A stretch of 64,000 bases of DNA from Vibrio casei (GTDB lineage Bacteria > Pseudomonadota > Gammaproteobacteria > Enterobacterales > Vibrionaceae), in NCBI RefSeq assembly GCF_002218025.2, contig NZ_AP018680.1:2604001-2668000 (forward strand). The letters are read 5' to 3'. How positions within the stretch are numbered: the stretch's first letter is position 1; each line of letters opens with the position of its first letter. The notes beneath the pieces are model-generated. The model was given only the letters and a program-made list of their open reading frames with translations, made no database searches and had not been told where the DNA came from. A program made the position numbers and the translations under genes. Below, in pieces: positions 35,181-45,599 of the stretch.

Positions 35181-37202
35181 CTATTTATTCTTAAACATAG
35201 CCGCTCTTAGATTCGCAATATGAGCTTGCCCTTTTTCCATTCTTTCTTCGGGGCTTTCTGATTTTTTCTGTAATTCCCACTCCACATCATCAAACGGTAG
35301 TTCATCTAAAAAACGGCTTTGTGTGGGTTTCAGTAATTCACCATATTGGCGACGCTCACGACACATGGTAAAGGTGAGTTCTTTTTGAGCTCGTGTAATG
35401 CCTACGTACATTAAACGGCGTTCTTCTTCGACATTATCTTCATCAATACTGGTTTGATGTGGCAAGATACCTTCTTCAGCTCCCATCAAAAAAACATAAC
35501 GAAATTCAAGGCCTTTTGACGCATGCAATGTCATCAATTGAACTTGATCAGCATCATCATCACCTTCGCCGCGTTCCATCATGTCTCGCAACGTTAATCT
35601 TTGCACTACCTCTTTTAAAGTTTTCACCTCTTGGTCATAATTATCACCCTCTAAATCTGCCGTGATCCAAGAATACAGGTCCGAGACATTTTTCATTCTC
35701 ATTTCGGCCGCTTTGGGACTTGGTGACGTTTCATATAACCAATCTTCATAATGAATATCACGGACTAACGATCGAACAGCTTCAACTGTATTGCCTCGCT
35801 CAGCATTATCTGAAATCTGCACAATCCAAGAAGTAAATCGACGCAAGGATTCAAGTCCTCTACCTGAAAGATGTTGCTCCAAACCTAATTCAAAACTGGC
35901 TTCAAATAAACTCTTACCGCGCATATTGGCATAACAACCAAGCTTCTCTAAGGTTACAGGTCCAATTTCACGTTTTGGGGTGTTCACTATGCGTAAAAAA
36001 GCATTATCATCGTCAGGATTCACCAATACTCTTAAGTAAGCCATGATGTCTTTAATTTCTGCTCGAGCGAAAAATGAAGTACCACCAGAGATTTTATACG
36101 GCACTCTATTTTGCATCAGTGATTTTTCAATCAAACGAGATTGATGATTACCTCGATACAAAATAGCGTAGTGCTTATAATCCGTACGGTTTAGAAACTT
36201 ATGAGCAATAATTTCCCCAGTTATTCTCTCGGCTTCGTGATCTTCATTTTTTGCAGTAAGCAATTTAAGCTTTTCTCCATCGGGAATTTCAGAGAATAGC
36301 GTTTTTTCAAATACATGGGGATTATTCGCAATCAAAATATTAGCGCATCGTAAAATTCGACTAGTTGAGCGATAATTTTGCTCAAGCTTAATCACTTTTA
36401 GACTTGGATAATCTTGGCTTAACAACACCAAATTTTGAGGTTTAGCACCTCGCCAAGAATAAATGGACTGATCGTCATCCCCTACAACCGTCAAGCGCCC
36501 TCTTTCACCCACAATTAAGCGTACAAGTTCGTACTGACTTGTATTGGTATCTTGATATTCATCCACCAGCAAATAACGAATTCTCGACTGCCAACGCTCA
36601 CGTACTTCTTGATTAGTACGAAGCAATAAAACGGGCATAGCAATCAAATCATCAAAATCTAGCGCATTATATGCTTTCATTTGTTTTTGATACATGTCAA
36701 AACAAAGTGCAAATACATGATCTTGTTCAGACTGAGCCAGTTCAACTGCTTGATATGGAGTTAACATGTCGTTTTTCCAGTTTGAAATACAACTTAGCAA
36801 CTGGCGTAATAAATCTTTATCACCGTCTAATTGCTCTTCAGTGAGCTCTTTGAGCAAGGCTAGTTGGTCTTGATCGTCAAAAAGAGAAAATCCTGCTTTC
36901 AAACCCAACGATTTATATTCACGGCGAATAATATTCAAACCAAGAGTGTGAAACGTCGACACCATCAAGCCTCGGGATTCAGCTTTACCTAAAGTCTGTC
37001 CAACTCGCTCTTTCATCTCTCGAGCCGCTTTATTCGTAAAAGTTACAGCTGCAATATGGCGAGCCTTATAACCACACTGTTGAACAAGGTAAGCCATTTT
37101 ATTGGTAATCACACGCGTCTTGCCAGAGCCTGCCCCAGCCAAAACAAGGCAAGGACCAGACACGAATTTTACGGCTTCATCTTGCCTTGGATTTAACTTC
37201 AT
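35181..37202 (-). CDS. rep: ATP-dependent DNA helicase Rep
   Basis: A 673-residue superfamily 1A 3'-5' helicase that works at the replication fork, clearing protein roadblocks. Motifs appear in order: Walker [13 protein letters not shown] (about residues 20-31), [13 protein letters not shown] (Ia), [10 protein letters not shown] (II), [15 protein letters not shown] (III), QNYRST (IV), [10 protein letters not shown] (V) and YVGITRAQ (VI). Length matches E. coli Rep (673). The QNLGIY-like and GIY differences that mark UvrD are absent and the N-terminus [13 protein letters not shown] is Rep-like. ATG 37200-37202 is chosen; an upstream reading would add 14 residues without a ribosome-binding site. 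Confidence 0.94.
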   Translation of the reverse strand: MKLNPRQDEAVKFVSGPCLVLAGAGSGKTRVITNKMAYLVQQCGYKARHIAAVTFTNKAAREMKERVGQTLGKAESRGLMVSTFHTLGLNIIRREYKSLGLKAGFSLFDDQDQLALLKELTEEQLDGDKDLLRQLLSCISNWKNDMLTPYQAVELAQSEQDHVFALCFDMYQKQMKAYNALDFDDLIAMPVLLLRTNQEVRERWQSRIRYLLVDEYQDTNTSQYELVRLIVGERGRLTVVGDDDQSIYSWRGAKPQNLVLLSQDYPSLKVIKLEQNYRSTSRILRCANILIANNPHVFEKTLFSEIPDGEKLKLLTAKNEDHEAERITGEIIAHKFLNRTDYKHYAILYRGNHQSRLIEKSLMQNRVPYKISGGTSFFARAEIKDIMAYLRVLVNPDDDNAFLRIVNTPKREIGPVTLEKLGCYANMRGKSLFEASFELGLEQHLSGRGLESLRRFTSWIVQISDNAERGNTVEAVRSLVRDIHYEDWLYETSPSPKAAEMRMKNVSDLYSWITADLEGDNYDQEVKTLKEVVQRLTLRDMMERGEGDDDADQVQLMTLHASKGLEFRYVFLMGAEEGILPHQTSIDEDNVEEERRLMYVGITRAQKELTFTMCRERRQYGELLKPTQSRFLDELPFDDVEWELQKKSESPEERMEKGQAHIANLRAAMFKNK

Positions 37203-37306
37203 TATGATCTCAACATTTCTATTGTTCGTATTGCCACATTGCACATATGTAACAAAATAATAATACTGATGAATTAAGTTGGAGAATTATAAAGTCAGGC
37301 TCATAA

Positions 37307-37324
37307 TGAATGAACGTTCATTCA
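37307..37324. promoter_or_regulatory. 18-bp perfect palindrome, probable VexR operator
   Basis: TGAATGAACGTTCATTCA is perfectly symmetric, a common operator form for TetR-family repressors. It immediately follows a possible -10 box (CATAAT, 37302-37307), so bound repressor would block transcription of the regulator-efflux operon. Confidence 0.75.
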
Positions 37325-37341
37325 CGATAGTCTTTCTTAAT

Positions 37342-37935
37342 ATGGTCAACTTAAAAGACAATTCAAACTTGGATAAAAGACAGCTTATTCTTGATACCGC
37401 TGAGCACCTAATCGCTCAAAAAGGTTTCCAAGGATTATCAATGTCTAAACTCGCCCAAGAAGCTGGAGTGGCTGCAGGGACTATATACCGCTACTTCCAA
37501 GATAAAAATGATTTGATGGAAGCAGTTCGAATGCATGTACTTCAACGAATTGCCCATATGGTACAACATGGCGTTGAAGACCACATGTCTTTAAAAGAAA
37601 GATTTGTATTGATTTGGAAAAATGTTTCCACATTCACTTCAACTCAGTCTGAAGTGGATATGATTTTAAACCGGATTCAATACGAGTCTTTACCAATAGC
37701 CGGTACTCGTAATTTAGAACTTGAACGTAAAATGTTTTACAAAATTGAAGCGTTGTTTAATGAAGGTAAGGCCCTTGGTATATTTAAACCGCTTGATAAT
37801 CACTTATTAGTTAGTTTGAGTTTAGATGTTAGTCTAGCACTTGCTAGAAAACACGCTCTTGGCTGCTATATTGTCACCGAATCAGCATTAGAGGCAGCTA
37901 TTGATGCTAGCTGGGATGCCGTTATTCAACATTAA
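37342..37935 (+). CDS. vexR: TetR-family repressor of the efflux operon (VexR-like)
   Basis: A 197-residue regulator from ATG 37342. The helix-turn-helix (about residues 14-60, ILDTAEHLIAQKGFQGLSMS, AGVAAGTIYRYFQDK) is a textbook TetR motif; the rest is a ligand-binding domain. Reading frames open upstream to TTG 37279 or ATG 37306, but those starts would place the operator palindrome inside the coding region and leave no room for a leader, so I prefer 37342 even though no clear Shine-Dalgarno precedes it. It is followed after 18 bases by the membrane-fusion gene, as in the vexRAB operon of V. cholerae, which also lies beside ilvC. Confidence 0.83.
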   Translation: MVNLKDNSNLDKRQLILDTAEHLIAQKGFQGLSMSKLAQEAGVAAGTIYRYFQDKNDLMEAVRMHVLQRIAHMVQHGVEDHMSLKERFVLIWKNVSTFTSTQSEVDMILNRIQYESLPIAGTRNLELERKMFYKIEALFNEGKALGIFKPLDNHLLVSLSLDVSLALARKHALGCYIVTESALEAAIDASWDAVIQH

Positions 37936-37953
37936 TTTGGAGTTCAAAACAGA

Positions 37954-39060
37954 ATGAAAAAGTGGACTTTCTTCATGCTACTAATCGCTGTGTTGCTTTT
38001 TGGCAGCGTCATTGGTTTCAACATGTTTAAGCAGAAAAAAATCGCAGAATATATGGCAAATATGCCTGAACCTGAATTTCCAGTTACGATTGTACAAGTC
38101 TCGCCGCAAGACTGGGTGCCAACCATTAATGCAATTGGTTTTGTTGAACCAAACCAAGGTGTCACTTTAATGGCTCAAGACAGCGGTCAAATCGAAAAAA
38201 TTGATTTCGAGTCTGGCAATCAGGTTAAAAAAGGCCAAGTACTCGTCCAAGTTGATTCAAAAGTAGAAATTGCTGAACTGAAAAGCTCTCAAGCAAAACT
38301 ACCTGCCGCAAAAGCGAAGTTTTTACGTTACAAAGGTTTGTATTCAAAAGGTTCAATTTCTCAAGAATCTTATGATAATGCACAAGCCGACTATTACTCT
38401 TTATCAGCCGATATTGAGAGTAGCAAAGCCTCGATTGAACGACGCACTATTACTGCACCTTTTGACGGTATAGTAGGCTTACGCAATGTATTTTTAGGTC
38501 AGTATTTAGCCACGGGTGATAAAGTAGTTAGGTTGGAAGACACCAGTATTATGCGTCTGCGTTTTACTGTGCCTCAAACAGACATATCCAAAATCCATGT
38601 TGATCAACAGATCAATATTCTTGCTGATTCCTATCCTGGTAAAACGTTTGAAGGGAAAATCAGTGCGATTGAACCAGCCGTCAATGCCCAAAGTGGTTTG
38701 ATCCAAGTTCAAGCCGACATTCCAAATAATGATGGCCAGTTACGCAGCGGTATGTTCGCTCGTGCAAGCATTATTATGCCTACGCTAAAAGATCAAATTA
38801 TTGTTCCTCAAACTGCCATTACTTACACATTATACGGCGATAGTATTTATGTGATAGAAGAGAAAGATGGTGTAAAGCGTGTAAAACAACAAGTTGTTAA
38901 AGTTGGTGAACGTAAGGGCAGCATTGCCCATATTCTAAAAGGAATTGAAGATGGACAAACGATCATAACATCTGGTCAAGTTCGTTTGAGCAATAACTCA
39001 AAAGTTAAAGTTGTGGAGAGTGATGCAACAACACCTCCAGAAACTACCCCTATGCTGTAA
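37954..39060 (+). CDS. vexA: RND efflux periplasmic adaptor (membrane fusion protein, VexA-like)
   Basis: A 368-residue protein with an N-terminal membrane anchor (FFMLLIAVLLFGSVIGFNMF). The barrel-sandwich/lipoyl half reads VTLMAQDSGQIEKIDFESGN QVKKGQVLVQ, followed by a helical hairpin of about 70 residues and the second lipoyl half (RRTITAPFDGIVGLRNVFLG QYL), then the beta-barrel and membrane-proximal domains. It links the RND pump to an outer-membrane channel (not encoded here). GGAG precedes the ATG. Eleven bases separate it from the pump gene, so the two are co-expressed. The lack of a lipobox fits the MexH/VexA-type rather than AcrA. Confidence 0.88.
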   Translation: MKKWTFFMLLIAVLLFGSVIGFNMFKQKKIAEYMANMPEPEFPVTIVQVSPQDWVPTINAIGFVEPNQGVTLMAQDSGQIEKIDFESGNQVKKGQVLVQVDSKVEIAELKSSQAKLPAAKAKFLRYKGLYSKGSISQESYDNAQADYYSLSADIESSKASIERRTITAPFDGIVGLRNVFLGQYLATGDKVVRLEDTSIMRLRFTVPQTDISKIHVDQQINILADSYPGKTFEGKISAIEPAVNAQSGLIQVQADIPNNDGQLRSGMFARASIIMPTLKDQIIVPQTAITYTLYGDSIYVIEEKDGVKRVKQQVVKVGERKGSIAHILKGIEDGQTIITSGQVRLSNNSKVKVVESDATTPPETTPML

Positions 39061-39071
39061 CTGGAGGCACC

Positions 39072-42000
39072 ATGCGCTTTACTGATGTTTTTATTAAACG
39101 TCCAGTTTTAGCGGTATCCATTAGCTTATTGATTGCATTGCTTGGTTTCCAGGCAATTTTCAAGATGTCAGTACGTGAATACCCTGAAATGACGAATACT
39201 GTTGTTACCGTAACTACAAGCTATTACGGAGCAAGTGCTAACTTAATTCAAGGCTTTATTACTCAGCCTTTGGAGCAAGCTATCGCACAAGCTGACAACA
39301 TTGATTACATGACCTCTTCTTCGGTTTTAGGTTCTTCAACCATTACCGTTAATATGAAGCTTAATACTGATCCCAATGGAGCCTTGGCTGATATTTTAGC
39401 TCAGACGAACTCTGTTCGCTCTCAACTGCCAAAAGAAGCTGAAGATCCCACGGTAACAATGTCTACCGGCTCAACCACATCGGTACTTTATATTGGCTTT
39501 ACTTCTGATGAACTATCTTCAAGTCAAATCACCGATTACCTTGAGCGTGTTATCAATCCTCAGCTATTTACAGTAAATGGTGTATCTAAAGTTAATCTAT
39601 ATGGTGGCTTACAATACGCTTTGCGTATTTGGCTTGATCCGGCCAAAATGGCAGCATTCGACTTAACAGCTACAGATGTTATGTCGATCTTAAATAGCAA
39701 TAACTATCAATCAGCTGCGGGTCAATCAACTGGTGAATTTGTTCTTTATAATGGTAGTGCAAACACACAAGTAAAAGATACTGAAGAACTTGAAAAGCTT
39801 ATAGTTAAATCAGACAAAGGACATGTCGTTCGTTTAAGTGATATTGCCAAAGTAACATTAGCGAAAAGCCACGATACTTACCGTGCAACCGCCAATGGTA
39901 ACGAGGCTGTTGTTGCCGCCATTGATGCGACACCAACCGCTAACCCCATCAATATTGCACATGATGTCCTAGAACTTTTACCTGAACTAGAAAAGAACCT
40001 TCCTAGCAATATCACTATGCGGGTAATGTATGATTCAACCGTCGCAATTAATGAATCTATCAATGAAGTAATTCATACTATTTTAGAAGCGGCGTTAATT
40101 GTACTCATCGTAATTACCTTATTCTTAGGGTCATTCCGTGCGGTTATAATTCCTATCATTACTATTCCATTATCGCTTATCGGTGTTGCAATGGTCATGC
40201 AAATGATGGGTTTTTCTTGGAACTTAATGACACTATTGGCGATGGTTTTGGCTATCGGTTTGGTGGTAGATGATGCGATTGTTGTCCTTGAGAACGTTGA
40301 CCGGCATATAAAACTCGGCGAAACACCATTTCGGGCGGCCATTATTGGTACTCGTGAAATAGCGTTACCCGTAATCGCAATGACAGTAACGTTAGGTGCC
40401 GTATATGCGCCCATAGCCTTGATGGGTGGGATCACCGGCTCACTCTTCAAAGAGTTTGCTTTAACCTTAGCTGGTGCGGTATTCGTGTCTGGTATTGTTG
40501 CATTAACACTATCACCGATGATGTGTTCAAAAATGCTCAAAGAACATGTTAAGCCAAGCCGATTTGAAACGGCTGTGCATAATATACTTGACCGCATGAC
40601 CAACCGTTATGATCGAATGTTACATGCCGTTATGAAGCATCGTCCTGTCTTTATCGTATTTGCTATCATTGTATTTGCAAGTTTGCCTTTACTGTTTAAA
40701 TTTATCCCTAGTGAATTAGCTCCATCTGAGGATAAAGGTGTTGTCGTTTTGATCGGTACTGGTCAATCTAATGCCAACCTAGATTACTTACAAAACACTA
40801 TGAATGACGTCAATGAGGTCTTAACGGAGCAACCTGAGATTCAATATGCTCAGGTATTTACAGGCATTCCAGCATCTAATCAAGCTTTTGGTATTGCATC
40901 AATGAAGCCTTGGAGTGAGCGTGAAGCTAGTCAGTCAGAGGTGACCAATCGTGTTGGTACATTGGTAAAAGATATCCCAGGAATGGCGGTTACCGCCTTC
41001 CAAATGCCCGAGCTTCCGGGGGCGGGTTCAGGCTTACCAATGCAATTTGTGATAACCACACCCAATAGCTTTGAAAGTTTATTCCAAATCGCGAGCGATG
41101 TTTTAGTTGAAACAAGTAAGAGTCCATTGTTTGTTTATTCAAACTTAGATCTTAACTATGATTCTGCCACTATGAAGATCAATATTGATAAGGATAAAGC
41201 TGGAGCTTACGGCGTTACCATGCAAGATATTGCCGTCACTTTAGGAACAATGATGTCAGATGGTTATGTAAACCGTATTGATCTTAATGGCCGTTCATAT
41301 GAAGTTATTCCTCAAGTTGAACGTAAATATCGTTTAAATCCTGAATCCATGAATGATTATTATGTACGCTCAGATAGTGGTGAGGCTATCTCTTTAAGTG
41401 GATTAGTCTCCATTGATGTAATTGCAGAACCTCGAACTCTCCCTCACTTAAATCAGTTGAATTCTGCAACGATTGGGGCAGTTCCAGCACCAACTGCATC
41501 AATGGGTCAGGCCGTTGATTGGTTCGAGAATATTGCAGAGACTAAATTACCGCTTGGTTATAACCACGATTATCTTGGTGAAGCTCGCCAATTTGTAACC
41601 GAAGGCAGTGCTTTATATGGTACTTTTGCTCTTGCATTAGCCATTATATTTTTAGTGCTAGCGATCCAATTTGAGTCAATTCGTGATCCACTGGTTATTA
41701 TGGTTTCCGTTCCTCTTGCGATTTGTGGTGCATTAATTGCTTTAGCTTGGGGCGCTGCAACTATGAACATATACTCTCAAGTCGGGTTAATCACCTTAGT
41801 TGGCCTTATTACTAAGCACGGTATCCTGATTTGTGAAGTAGCCAAAGAAGAGCAACTGCATCATGGAAAATCACGTATGGAAGCCGTTATGGAGTCGGCA
41901 AAAATACGATTACGTCCAATACTAATGACTACTGCTGCCATGATCGCAGGTTTGATTCCATTGCTATACGCCAGTGGAGCAGGTGCCGCTCAACGTTTTA

Positions 42001-42152
42001 GTATAGGTATTGTTATTGTTTCAGGCCTTGCAATAGGGACTATCTTTACTCTATTTGTATTGCCAGTTATTTATAGTTATTTAGCAAGTGTGCACAAGCC
42101 ATTACCAGAGTTTGATGAAAGTGTTCCTGCAATAGAAGAACCAAAAAACTAA
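39072..42152 (+). CDS. vexB: RND efflux pump, inner-membrane transporter (HAE family, VexB-like)
   Basis: A 1026-residue pump with the usual 12 membrane segments and two large periplasmic loops. The proton-relay Asp pair is visible in helix 4 (MVLAIGLVVDDAIVVLENVD), and the conserved Lys occurs in GLITKHGILICEVA in the second half. It expels drugs, bile salts or detergents by proton antiport in related vibrios; the substrate range of this one is not readable. GGAGGCACC precedes the ATG. It closes the vexRAB operon, with a modest terminator hairpin 30 bases downstream. The C-terminus is intact. Confidence 0.92.
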   Translation: MRFTDVFIKRPVLAVSISLLIALLGFQAIFKMSVREYPEMTNTVVTVTTSYYGASANLIQGFITQPLEQAIAQADNIDYMTSSSVLGSSTITVNMKLNTDPNGALADILAQTNSVRSQLPKEAEDPTVTMSTGSTTSVLYIGFTSDELSSSQITDYLERVINPQLFTVNGVSKVNLYGGLQYALRIWLDPAKMAAFDLTATDVMSILNSNNYQSAAGQSTGEFVLYNGSANTQVKDTEELEKLIVKSDKGHVVRLSDIAKVTLAKSHDTYRATANGNEAVVAAIDATPTANPINIAHDVLELLPELEKNLPSNITMRVMYDSTVAINESINEVIHTILEAALIVLIVITLFLGSFRAVIIPIITIPLSLIGVAMVMQMMGFSWNLMTLLAMVLAIGLVVDDAIVVLENVDRHIKLGETPFRAAIIGTREIALPVIAMTVTLGAVYAPIALMGGITGSLFKEFALTLAGAVFVSGIVALTLSPMMCSKMLKEHVKPSRFETAVHNILDRMTNRYDRMLHAVMKHRPVFIVFAIIVFASLPLLFKFIPSELAPSEDKGVVVLIGTGQSNANLDYLQNTMNDVNEVLTEQPEIQYAQVFTGIPASNQAFGIASMKPWSEREASQSEVTNRVGTLVKDIPGMAVTAFQMPELPGAGSGLPMQFVITTPNSFESLFQIASDVLVETSKSPLFVYSNLDLNYDSATMKINIDKDKAGAYGVTMQDIAVTLGTMMSDGYVNRIDLNGRSYEVIPQVERKYRLNPESMNDYYVRSDSGEAISLSGLVSIDVIAEPRTLPHLNQLNSATIGAVPAPTASMGQAVDWFENIAETKLPLGYNHDYLGEARQFVTEGSALYGTFALALAIIFLVLAIQFESIRDPLVIMVSVPLAICGALIALAWGAATMNIYSQVGLITLVGLITKHGILICEVAKEEQLHHGKSRMEAVMESAKIRLRPILMTTAAMIAGLIPLLYASGAGAAQRFSIGIVIVSGLAIGTIFTLFVLPVIYSYLASVHKPLPEFDESVPAIEEPKN

Positions 42153-42182
42153 ATCTAAATCTAAATATCGATTTAGCATAAA

Positions 42183-42207
42183 AAAGGCTGCCATATTGGT
42201 GGCCTTT
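42183..42207 (+). terminator. Probable terminator of the vexRAB operon
   Basis: AAAGGC with GCCTTT around an inner CCA/TGG stem, followed by ATTATATTTAT. Confidence 0.6.
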
Positions 42208-42287
42208 ATTATATTTATCGATAACTAACCGAGACATTTCGACCATATTTGAATAAAATAAAGTAATACTATTTAGGAGCTAACCCG

Positions 42288-42542
42288 ATGTTTGATGCTA
42301 AGAAAATTGAGCAAATTGCCAAACAAATTCACGAATCAATGCCTCAACCAGTAAAAAACCTTGGTTCCGACGTTGATCAAAAAGTTCGCCAAGTGATCCA
42401 AGGACAACTCAACAAGTTAGATGTGGTTTCACGTGAAGAGTTTGATGTACAAACCCAAGTTCTGCTGCGTACCCGTCAAAAACTGAATGACCTTGAAGCA
42501 AAACTGGCTGACTTAGAAAGTAAATTAAGCGAAAAAAAATAA
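42288..42542 (+). CDS. ubiK: Ubiquinone biosynthesis accessory factor UbiK (YqiC/BMFP family)
   Basis: An 84-residue protein. Residues 1-45 are amphipathic helix ([20 protein letters not shown]) and residues 50-84 a coiled coil ([20 protein letters not shown]), the UbiK/BMFP layout. UbiK assists the UbiJ-containing complex that acts in the aerobic hydroxylation steps of ubiquinone synthesis and may bind lipid. AGGAGC precedes the ATG. It has its own terminator and is convergent with ilvC. Confidence 0.93.
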   Translation: MFDAKKIEQIAKQIHESMPQPVKNLGSDVDQKVRQVIQGQLNKLDVVSREEFDVQTQVLLRTRQKLNDLEAKLADLESKLSEKK

Positions 42543-42563
42543 ATTAGTAGCCCAACAAAAACA

Positions 42564-42593
42564 AAAGGCTTGCCCGTTAATAGGCAAGCCTTT
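42564..42593. terminator. Terminator of ubiK
   Basis: A perfect 11-bp stem, AAAGGCTTGCC with GGCAAGCCTTT, and a following TTTTGTTTT run. Confidence 0.9.
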
Positions 42594-42711
42594 TTGTTTT
42601 ATCTAGAACAGAATTTCGAAGTGATTGATGGGATATTCTAGGAGAAAATACGGAGTTTGCGCGAGCAAATAAGTATTTACGACAACGAATGTCCCACTAT
42701 CACAAAGAAAT

Positions 42712-44196
42712 TTAGCCTCCAACGGCAATGCGTTTCATATCCTTCATATACCCACGTAACTCTTGACCAATCCACTCAACCGGATGGTTACGAAGTGCAT
42801 CATTAATTTCGATCAATTGACCATTATCAACTTGATTACTTTCTTCTTTCAAGCCTTTACCAATAACATCAGTACCAACATTAGGCATAAATTTTTCACG
42901 AAGAAGTGGCGTTGCTACATTAGCAAATAGGTAGTTGCCATATTCAGCCGTATCAGAAATAACCACGTTCATTTCATATAGACGCTTACGCGCAACAGTA
43001 TTCGCAATCAATGGAAGTTCATGTAGAGATTCATAATAAGCTGACTCATCAATAATGCCAGATGCAGTCATCGCTTCAAATGCAAGCTCAACTCCAGCTC
43101 GAACCATTGCTACCATCAAAATACCGTTATCAAAGTATTCTTGCTCCGTGATCTCAACATCGGACTCTGGGTAATTTTCAAATGCAGTTTGGCCAGTCTC
43201 TTCACGCCAACCAAATAGGTTTTTATCATCATTAGCCCAGTCTGCCATCATAGTGCGTGAGAACTCACCACAGATGATGTCGTCCATGTGTTTGTTATAT
43301 AGTGGACGCATTAAATCTTTAAGCTCTTCAGAGAGTTCGAATGCTTTTACTTTAGCTGGATTAGAAAGGCGGTCCATCATGTGAGTCACACCACCAAACT
43401 TCAATGCTTCTGTAATCGTTTCCCAACCAAATTGTAGTAATTTACCTGCGTAACCAGCATCGATACCATCGGCGATCATTTTTTCATAACAAACGATAGA
43501 GCCAGCTTGTAGCATGCCACAAAGAATCGTTTGTTCACCCATGAGATCAGATTTAACTTCAGCAACAAAAGATGACTCTAGAACACCAGCACGGTGGCCC
43601 CCTGTTGCTGCCGCCCATGCTTTGGCAATTTCTAAACCATCACCTTGAGGATCATTTTCAGGGTGCACTGCTATTAAGGTTGGCACACCAAAGCCACGCT
43701 TATATTCTTCACGCACTTCTGTTCCTGGACATTTAGGCGCAACCATCACAACGGTGATATCTTTACGAATTTGCATGCCTTCTTCAACAATATTGAAACC
43801 ATGTGAATAACCTAATGCCGCACCTTGCTTCATCAGCGGCATAACTGTATCTACAACATTAGTGTGCTGCTTGTCTGGAGTTAGGTTTACCACAAGATCC
43901 GCTTGAGGAATAAGTTCTTCATAACTCGCTACATCGAAGCCGTTATCTTTAGCATTTTTAAATGATTGGCGCTGCTCATCAATTGCATCCTGACGAAGCG
44001 CATAAGATACATTTAGACCGGAATCACGCATATTTAAGCCTTGGTTAAGGCCTTGAGCACCACAACCCACGATTACGACTTTCTTACCTTTTAAGTAATC
44101 AGCTTCTTGAGAAAATTCTTCACGGTCCATAAAGCGACATCGACCAAGTTGGTCTAATTGCTCACGTAGATTCAAGGTATTGAAATAGTTAGCCAT
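42712..44196 (-). CDS. ilvC: Ketol-acid reductoisomerase (class II)
   Basis: A 494-residue enzyme of isoleucine-valine synthesis that rearranges and reduces acetolactate or acetohydroxybutyrate with NADPH. The Rossmann motif [20 protein letters not shown] lies at about residues 34-53. The length, with a duplicated C-terminal helical domain, marks the long class II form of E. coli (491 residues), not the about 330-residue class I. The Mg-binding acidic residues around [11 protein letters not shown] are intact. It is divergent from its activator gene ilvY, as in E. coli. Confidence 0.96.
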   Translation of the reverse strand: MANYFNTLNLREQLDQLGRCRFMDREEFSQEADYLKGKKVVIVGCGAQGLNQGLNMRDSGLNVSYALRQDAIDEQRQSFKNAKDNGFDVASYEELIPQADLVVNLTPDKQHTNVVDTVMPLMKQGAALGYSHGFNIVEEGMQIRKDITVVMVAPKCPGTEVREEYKRGFGVPTLIAVHPENDPQGDGLEIAKAWAAATGGHRAGVLESSFVAEVKSDLMGEQTILCGMLQAGSIVCYEKMIADGIDAGYAGKLLQFGWETITEALKFGGVTHMMDRLSNPAKVKAFELSEELKDLMRPLYNKHMDDIICGEFSRTMMADWANDDKNLFGWREETGQTAFENYPESDVEITEQEYFDNGILMVAMVRAGVELAFEAMTASGIIDESAYYESLHELPLIANTVARKRLYEMNVVISDTAEYGNYLFANVATPLLREKFMPNVGTDVIGKGLKEESNQVDNGQLIEINDALRNHPVEWIGQELRGYMKDMKRIAVGG

Positions 44197-44324
44197 AATC
44201 TAAAAATCCTGTTTTTAATTAATCCATAAAAATGAGTAAGCGTAGATGTAATCATGATGTTACTCGATAAACTGATATTAAAACACGAATCAAATTGCTC
44301 AAAGTGATATATTCACAAGTAATC

Positions 44325-44341
44325 ATTGCGAAAAATGCAAT
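44325..44341. promoter_or_regulatory. IlvY operator candidate
   Basis: ATTGC-N7-GCAAT, a LysR-type T-N11-A interrupted palindrome, lies in the ilvC-ilvY gap 18 bases before the ilvY start. It is in the correct position for autoregulation and for activation of ilvC. Confidence 0.5.
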
Positions 44342-44359
44342 AACGTTAATAGGATCACA

Positions 44360-45250
44360 ATGAATATTAGAAGCCTTCACTTATTTGTCCATCTATGCAG
44401 TAGTCAAAACTTCAGTAAGACGGCATCCGCGATGCATATTAGTCCGTCCGCTTTAAGTAGGCAGATCCAAAAGTTAGAAGAAGAGGTCGGACAGTCACTG
44501 CTGGTTAGAGATAACCGAAGTGTTGAGTTAACGGAAGCTGGAAAGAAACTCCTTCCAATTGCAACCAAGATGACTCAGCAATGGAGAGAATTTTGTCATA
44601 GCATTCAAGGTAATAAACAACAATTAAGTGGTGAGATTCGGCTGTTTTGCTCAGTAACAGCAAGCTTCAGTCATTTACCTGAAATTTTGACAGACTTCCG
44701 ACTAGCCTATCCAAAAATCGAGCTTAAACTATCTACAGGAGATCCAGCAAAAGCCATTGATAAACTATTACATAATGAAGCAGATATTGTAATAAGTGCT
44801 TTACCTGCGCAGCTACCTGCTCGATTAAAATTTGAGACTATAGGTGAAATTCCGCTATCAGTTATCGCTCCAAATGCTCATAGTAGCTTTACTTCAGAGT
44901 TACAAAAAGAAACGCCAGATTGGACTCAAATCCCTTTTATCATCCCTGAAGCCGGTACAGCTCGAGATAGAAGCAATACTTGGTTTAGAGATATGAAATT
45001 TAAGCCTAATATTTACGCTCAAACATCAGGCCATGAAGGTGTCGTCAGTATGGTGGCACTAGGCTTAGGTGTAGGGATTGCACCTGATGTAGTGATCAAT
45101 AACAGTCCGGTTAAAGATAAAATTCAACGCTTGAAAGTTGCACCTATTAAATCTTTTAAATTAGGGATTTGTTGTCAACGGTCTCAACTACAAAATCCGT
45201 TGATAAAAGCATTATGGCAAGTATCGCAAAATAAATTTATTAAAGCTTAA
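44360..45250 (+). CDS. ilvY: LysR-family activator IlvY
   Basis: A 296-residue regulator. The helix-turn-helix spans about residues 4-62 (HLCSSQNFSKTASAMHISPS, ALSRQIQKLEEEVG), followed by an inducer-binding domain. Divergence from ilvC and the close match of the N-terminus to IlvY make the assignment firm. In E. coli IlvY activates ilvC when acetolactate or acetohydroxybutyrate accumulates. AGGATCACA precedes the ATG. The gene ends seven bases before a strong terminator that also closes the rRNA operon. Confidence 0.93.
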   Translation: MNIRSLHLFVHLCSSQNFSKTASAMHISPSALSRQIQKLEEEVGQSLLVRDNRSVELTEAGKKLLPIATKMTQQWREFCHSIQGNKQQLSGEIRLFCSVTASFSHLPEILTDFRLAYPKIELKLSTGDPAKAIDKLLHNEADIVISALPAQLPARLKFETIGEIPLSVIAPNAHSSFTSELQKETPDWTQIPFIIPEAGTARDRSNTWFRDMKFKPNIYAQTSGHEGVVSMVALGLGVGIAPDVVINNSPVKDKIQRLKVAPIKSFKLGICCQRSQLQNPLIKALWQVSQNKFIKA

Positions 45251-45256
45251 ACGAAA

Positions 45257-45282
45257 AAGGCCTCCCAATGTTGGGAGGCCTT
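45257..45282. terminator. Bidirectional terminator shared by ilvY and the rRNA operon
   Basis: A perfect 12-bp stem, AAGGCCTCCCAA with TTGGGAGGCCTT, and a two-base centre. On the minus strand it is followed by TTTTTCGTTT. Confidence 0.9.
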
Positions 45283-45289
45283 AAAATAT

Positions 45290-45409
45290 AAGCCTAGCAA
45301 TGTCCTACTCTCACATGGGGAAACCCCACACTACCATCGGCGCTACTTCGTTTCACTTCTGAGTTCGGCATGGAATCAGGTGGGTCCAAAGTGCTATTGT
45401 CGCTAAGCA
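45290..45409 (-). rRNA. 5S rRNA, distal copy
   Basis: About 120 nt; it shares nearly all positions with the copy at 45600-45719. Helix I reads GCTTAGCGA with TTGCTAGGC, so a G-C pair of the other copy is A-U here. Ends are estimated from the E. coli gene. Confidence 0.93.
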
Positions 45410-45454
45410 AAACTGTTACGGCTAATTTGATGATGCCGTTATAATGCTAAATAA

Positions 45455-45531
45455 TGGTGCTGATACCCAGACTCGAACTGGGGACCTCACCCTTACCAAG
45501 GGTGCGCTCTACCGGGCTGAGCTATATCAGC
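45455..45531 (-). tRNA. tRNA-Thr (GGU)
   Basis: 77 nt, acceptor GCTGATA with TATCAGC, anticodon loop TTGGTAA giving GGU, CCA encoded. It lies between the two 5S genes, like thrV in the E. coli rrnD operon. Confidence 0.95.
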
Positions 45532-45564
45532 ATATATTCTCAGCAATAATTTTGCTTCGAACAT

Positions 45565-45588
45565 AAAAAAGCCCGTTTAGCACGGGCT
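45565..45588 (-). terminator. Terminator-like hairpin inside the rRNA operon
   Basis: On the minus strand AGCCCGT and ACGGGCT enclose five bases and are followed by TTTTTT. It lies between the first 5S gene and tRNA-Thr, so expression of tRNA-Thr and the second 5S depends on read-through or antitermination. Confidence 0.75.
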
Positions 45589-45599
45589 CTTTCAAAATT

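Noticed and set aside
37279..37341. N-terminal extension of the TetR repressor
   Set aside because: It would place the promoter-proximal palindrome inside the gene and adds residues before the normal TetR helix 1.
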